Positions 60,801 through 64,000 of a stretch of 64,000 nucleotides of DNA are shown here, piece after piece. Location: the NCBI RefSeq assembly GCF_032854445.1, contig NC_088296.1, positions 28,267,064 through 28,331,063 on the forward strand, given 5' to 3'. This stretch comes from Liolophura sinensis. Taxonomy: Eukaryota > Mollusca > Polyplacophora > Chitonida > Chitonidae. Below the pieces are notes generated by a model, which did no database searches, was not told the DNA's origin, and was given only the letters and a program-made list of their open reading frames with translations. The position numbers and the translations under genes are program-made. Position 1 is the stretch's first letter, and every line of letters begins with the position of its first letter.

Positions 60801-61499
60801 GGCCCATAAAGACTACCTTGACATTCGGGAATGAAAGTAATGTGACGTCAGAGTATACCTTGTTACTGGCAGTATACGGCCCATAAAGACTACCTTGACA
60901 TTCGGGAATGAAAGTAATGTGACGTCAGAGTATACCTTGTTACTGACAGCATACAGCCCATAAAGCCTACCTTGACATTCGGGAATGAAAGTAATGTGAC
61001 GTCAGAGTATACCTTGTTACTGGCAGTATACGGCCCATAAAGACTTCCTTGACATTCGGGAATGAAAGTAATGTGACGTCAGAGTGTACCTTGTTACTGG
61101 CAGTATACGGCCCATAAAGCCTACCTTGACATTCGGGAAAGAAAGTATTGTGACGTCAGAGCATATCTTGTTACTGGCCCATACGGCCCATAAAGCCTAT
61201 CTTGAGATTCGGGAAAGAAAGTAATGTGACGTCAGAGTATGCCTTGCTACTGGCAGTGTACGGTTCATAAAGCCTGCCTGGGCAACATTTAAATCTGTGA
61301 AAAAGAAAACAACAACAATTGTGTGATTTGCTGTCATTTTCTTCCACAGAATGGATGGACGGCTCTGCACATTGTAGTTCAGAAATGTCGTTTTGACATC
61401 GTCGCTCTGCTCGTGAACAAAGGTGCTAGTGTCGACGAACTGGGAACTATCTACGTGAAGCATAAATATGTTTGTCCCATAATTTGCCCGTGTCAGTGA
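54727..61499 (+). CDS. Ankyrin-repeat gene, three exons (partial or decaying)
   Basis: Exons at ~54727-54818, 56339-~56400 and 61350-61499 each encode one ankyrin unit and join in phase 0. Exon 1: STPLHTAVLQGNVDVYLLY then EKGADVITQAK, donor AAAG|GTCAGT. Exon 2: DGWTPLYLEAQEGSVVLVRL, acceptor TATATTCCACAG. Exon 3: NGWTALHIVVQKCRFDIVAL and LVNKGASVDE, acceptor TTTTCTTCCACAG. Ankyrin units are ~33-residue protein-binding modules. Unit 2 loses the consensus after VRLL, with a stop at 56434-56436 and no good donor, so this may be a degenerate copy. The 5' exons were not identified. Large introns hold the 81-, 31- and 77-bp arrays. Confidence 0.6.
54960..55605 (+). repeat. Diverged direct duplication of ~90 bp
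   Basis: GAGACTGGTTGTCCGCCATC...TTTGTCTCGTCTCGTCTGTG TTACAG at about 54971-55049 recurs at 55530-55597 with changes. Both end in an acceptor-like TTACAG, perhaps relics of duplicated ankyrin exons. Confidence 0.5.
55610..56330. other. No further exon seen (ankyrin gene intron)
   Basis: AT-rich sequence between ankyrin exons 1 and 2 with no other ankyrin motif in any frame. Confidence 0.35.
56339..56400 (+). CDS. Ankyrin-repeat exon 2, truncated unit
   Basis: After the acceptor CCACAG the frame reads DGWTPLYLEAQEGSVVLVRL and completes QAK-DGWTPL across the join with exon 1, as in tandem ankyrin units. Downstream, LTLSSYVCTTYV ends at TAA. The expected LLxxGADV end of the unit is absent. Confidence 0.5.
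56731..57645 (+). repeat. 81-bp tandem array (~11 copies)
   Basis: The unit is GTACGAAACAAAACATAAAG, ATTGGGTCATGTTCTATATA, GGTATGTTCTAACAGTTAAA, TCTTGATCCCTTCATTGTCA, G. Each copy has CATTGTCAG|GTACG (acceptor-like) and ATATAG|GTATGTT (donor-like). It lies in the ankyrin gene intron. Confidence 0.9.
57650..58430. other. No gene recognised
   Basis: Unique AT-rich sequence, presumably intron of the ankyrin gene. Confidence 0.4.
58432..58560 (+). mobile_element. SINE family A fragment (inverted)
   Basis: GATTGGTGTTTTACACCGCA, then GAACGACGGCCTCCAGAATT and ACGGCGGGAGGAAACGGGGC. Confidence 0.65.
59128..59398 (+). repeat. 31-bp tandem array (~9 copies)
   Basis: The unit is ATTCATACTAACACTGGGCC then CACCAATAGGT. 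Copies are nearly identical. Confidence 0.9.
59399..59555 (-). mobile_element. tRNA-derived SINE, third family (head and part of body)
   Basis: On the minus strand: GGGAGACCTAACGGGTAGAA CGTCTGCCTCGAAATCGAGG (tRNA-like), then ACTTGGGTCTGGTCATAACA and CTGCCTTGCTTGGCGGTCAT. Distinct from families A and B. It abuts the 31-bp array. Confidence 0.55.
59556..60105. other. No gene recognised
   Basis: Only short open frames are present; no splice-supported exon. Confidence 0.35.
60105..61280 (+). repeat. 77-bp array (~15 copies), each with a TGACGTCA octamer
   Basis: The unit includes GAATGAAAGTAATGTGACGT CAGAGTATACCTTGTTACTG and GCAGTATACGGCCCATAAAG. TGACGTCA, the palindromic cAMP-response-element consensus, is intact in 14 copies; the first copy has TGACGTCT. 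The array ends 70 bp before ankyrin exon 3. Confidence 0.9.
61350..61499 (+). CDS. Ankyrin-repeat exon 3, probably terminal
   Basis: The acceptor CTTCCACAG ends at 61349. The frame reads NGWTALHIVVQKCRFDIVAL, LVNKGASVDELGTIYVKHKY and stops at TGA 61497-61499. All key ankyrin positions (TALH, V-LL, KGAS-VD) are present. Confidence 0.6.
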   Translation, partial: NGWTALHIVVQKCRFDIVALLVNKGASVDELGTIYVKHKYVCPIICPCQ

Positions 61500-62575
61500 T
61501 ATAACAACAGTGATGTAAAGTTTCAATACGCCACTAATATAAATAACCCGAAGTTTTCATTGGTCACCTGAACTTTCATTAACAAGTTTATCTGATGAAA
61601 AGGTAAAACTGCATACAGGTCTACTTCAGTTACTGAAAAACAAAGAAATAAAATGGCTAGCGATCAATTATTACACCGTGACAGCGGTTTCTTGGTACAC
61701 TGGATAGGAACAAAATTTATCTTCGTAAAATTGAAAAAAATAGCCAAAGTTGGTGAAAGGAAATGAAACGCTTGACACCGTAAGGTACTCACAAACACAA
61801 GTACAACCGTCGCTGCGTCAGGCGTCATCGACAGCAGCATGCCTGGGTATCAGATTTTCGCGAAATTAAACACCTGCAGACTGGCCTCATTACTTTGTTG
61901 AGCCTCAAGGAGTTGTCTCGTGTGTACTTCATGATTATTCTTAGATCTAGTTAATTCTGTTTTCTACATCGGACACGATAATTGGCCACACTGTAACCTT
62001 TTGATTCAACATCACGTCTACCATCTCACGGAAAGCCCAAACGGAACTAAAATAAAGCTTTTTGAAATACCGTAGACACTGTTTTGTTACATTCTCCAAA
62101 TTCCATAATGGTTTATGAGACTAACAAATAAGTTTTCAAGTGAATTGTTCGCGTAAAAAGCGAAAATACTTTGAAAATACCGTTCAGTATGATTTTTGAA
62201 ATCACCACTCCTCGCGCCCTGCAAGTCAGCACGTGACGTCATGGAGTTGTGATTTAGATTTTTGAAGCCCAAAGTTTCGACATGAGCAATTATGAATGCT
62301 GGTATTTTTGAAAGAAATTAAAGCTCGTCATCTTATCACCCTAATGGGTTGTGTTGTGTTTTCTGTTCACAGAACTCACAAATTCCCTCAAAGTTTTCTA
62401 GAAATATATTTTGGAAAATGTGCGGTACGGCCCCAACCTTTTCACATATATCGAAATCAGTACACATCTCGTTTACATACTTGTCAAAACAAACAGGCAT
62501 GGCCTTCCCCATCAAGCGGCTCAAACCGCTGAAAATAAATTATGGGATAAATAGGGCATGCGATTCCTGACATGT
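61500..62575. other. No gene recognised
   Basis: Only chance open frames in several registers at 62296-62570. No repeat unit. Confidence 0.35.
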
Positions 62576-62582
62576 TGTATTA

Positions 62583-62671
62583 GATTTATTAAACTCACGA
62601 TGTAATTTTCATTTGTTCCTCTCCAAAGTCTGGGAACAAATGAAAATTCCACCACTCCTTTAATAAATCCG
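62583..62671. repeat. Hairpin-forming inverted repeat
   Basis: The left arm GATTTATTAAACTCACGATG/TAATTTTCATTTGTTCC pairs with the right arm GGAACAAATGAAAATT...TTTAATAAATC with a 13-nt loop (TCTCCAAAGTCTG). A compact foldback element. Confidence 0.75.
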
Positions 62672-63394
62672 ATGTAATGGGTCACTCATTGCATATCCTC
62701 TATGCATGCGAGTATCGGAGACAGCTAATGTTACCGCATGGCATTATCTGTATATGCTACATCAAAGAGATACGAAGGGCCTCCTTCGCATCACTGTTAT
62801 AACAAATGGCGTATGTTTACAATAAATTTACTGTAACTTTACAAGCAAGTTACAAGTACGTAAACAAAATTGCAGCATAGCCTTACGTCTTGTTGTAAAC
62901 AGAGAGCTGTAAATGTCCAGTACAAGTCGGATAATCACCTGCTTGTCTTCAACGCACAGCTACATCTAAAATAATTATACTTAACAGGGTGATATGTCAA
63001 TAATAATACCAGTGCAGGTACTTCTATTTGTGCAGCGCTTTTTGTGGATGTGCTCCATGTTAATTGTAAAGTAGGTATAATACACTACGTATGTCTGTCT
63101 CACAACACCGCAAATATTATGTACAAATTCGACACTTTATGCAGCGTGGGAACCGTTGTTCAAGAAAAAGCCTCTTGTGAACTTTCGCACAGTAACCGAG
63201 ATAATCAATTCAGGTCTCAATTTGACCTAAAATCATTAACTAATAGGGAAAGGAAAACGTAGATATAGTGTCCTTTATATATGTTGTTTTGAAAATGAAA
63301 TACAGTTGAAGTCATTTGTGTCGACTGTATCTTACTTTTATTGAACCAATTGGACGATGTCATTAATGTCACGGTAGTAGATGATATCACTTTA

Positions 63395-64000
63395 GTAGAT
63401 GATGTCACCTGTGTCAATGATACCGCCAGTGTCAGTGATGTCACCTAAGTCAATGATGTCTTCTATGCCACTGATGTCACCTGTGTCAGTGATGTCACCT
63501 GTGTCCATGATGTCACCTGTGTCCATGTCACCTGTGTCAATGATGTCACCTGTGTCCATGATGTCAACTGTGTCAATGTCGTTACCTGTGTCAATGTCGT
63601 CACCAGTGTCAATGATGTCACCTTTGTCCATGATGTCACCTGTGTCCATGATGTCACCTGTGTCAATGGCGTTACCTGTGTTAATGATGTCATATGTGCC
63701 AATGGCGTCACCTGTGTCAGTGATGTCACCTGTGTCAGTGATGTCACCAGTCTCAATGATGTTACCTGTGTCAGTAATGTCACCTATGCCAATCTCGTCA
63801 CCTGTGTCAATGAGGTCACCTGTGTCAATGTCGTCACCTGTGTCAGTGTTGTCAGCTGTGTCAATGTTGTCACCTGTGTCAATGACGTCACCTGTGTCAA
63901 TGATGCCACCAGTCTCAATGATGTCACCTGTGTCAATGTTGTCACCTGTGTCAATGTTGTCATCTGTATCAATGGCGTCACCTGTATTAATGACGTCACC
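63395..64000 (+). repeat. 18-bp tandem array running off the window
   Basis: The unit AATGATGTCACCTGTGTC (with G, A or T variants) is repeated over 30 times. Six codons per unit give chance frames of type MDTGDI on the minus strand. TGATGTCA and occasional TGACGTCA octamers recur. Confidence 0.9.

Noticed and set aside
63217-63999. MDTGDI-type and VTSLTQ-type minus-strand frames
   Set aside because: Read-through of the 18-bp array in several frames.

Overview
This is an intron-rich, repeat-rich animal nuclear genome window with no operons, no prokaryotic genes and no autonomous RNA genes. Two tRNA-derived SINE families with fixed tails (one ending in a motif like GGCGTAAAACACCAATCAAT, one containing TCATATGACGACGAAGGA) recur through it. 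Together with many intronic minisatellites they suggest a lophotrochozoan, most likely a bivalve mollusc; this is a judgement from memory of such elements, not a database match.

Layout. (1) 1-9.6 kb, + strand: the 3' half of a single-pass membrane receptor gene. A transmembrane exon is followed by cytoplasmic exons whose junctions are all phase 1. The tail has pentapeptide-periodic low-complexity exons, two tiny tyrosine-bearing exons and a terminal hexapeptide-repeat exon. A 34-copy, 45-bp coding-like satellite behind a phase-compatible acceptor follows. (2) 9.6-26 kb: mostly gene-poor. It holds a C-terminal exon of an unknown - strand gene (16255-16405), a fragment of a mobile-element-type protein (17835-~18220), one isolated symmetric Ig-domain exon (20009-20329), SINEs and MITE-like inverted repeats. 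(3) 27.3-48.2 kb, - strand: a Golgi alpha-mannosidase II (GH38) locus covering the middle to late part of the protein. I find two in-frame TAG codons, three exon-internal frameshifts, several missing exons and an Asp-to-Asn change in the QHHD active-site motif, so this copy looks like a pseudogene. (4) 53-61.5 kb: a 90-bp satellite with an open - strand frame, then three ankyrin-repeat exons on the + strand separated by satellites. (5) 63.4-64 kb: an 18-bp satellite running off the window.

The most unusual signal is in the mannosidase locus, where two unrelated tandem arrays are built from exon 3' ends plus their splice donors. At 46.65-48.0 kb about 90 bp of an exon plus its donor is repeated 12 times. 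At 33.1-35.45 kb the last bases of another exon plus its donor are repeated about 39 times. A third array (39 bp) carries a perfect donor consensus in nearly every copy. Tandem arrays occupy roughly 17 kb, about a quarter of the window, by adding up the array lengths given below.
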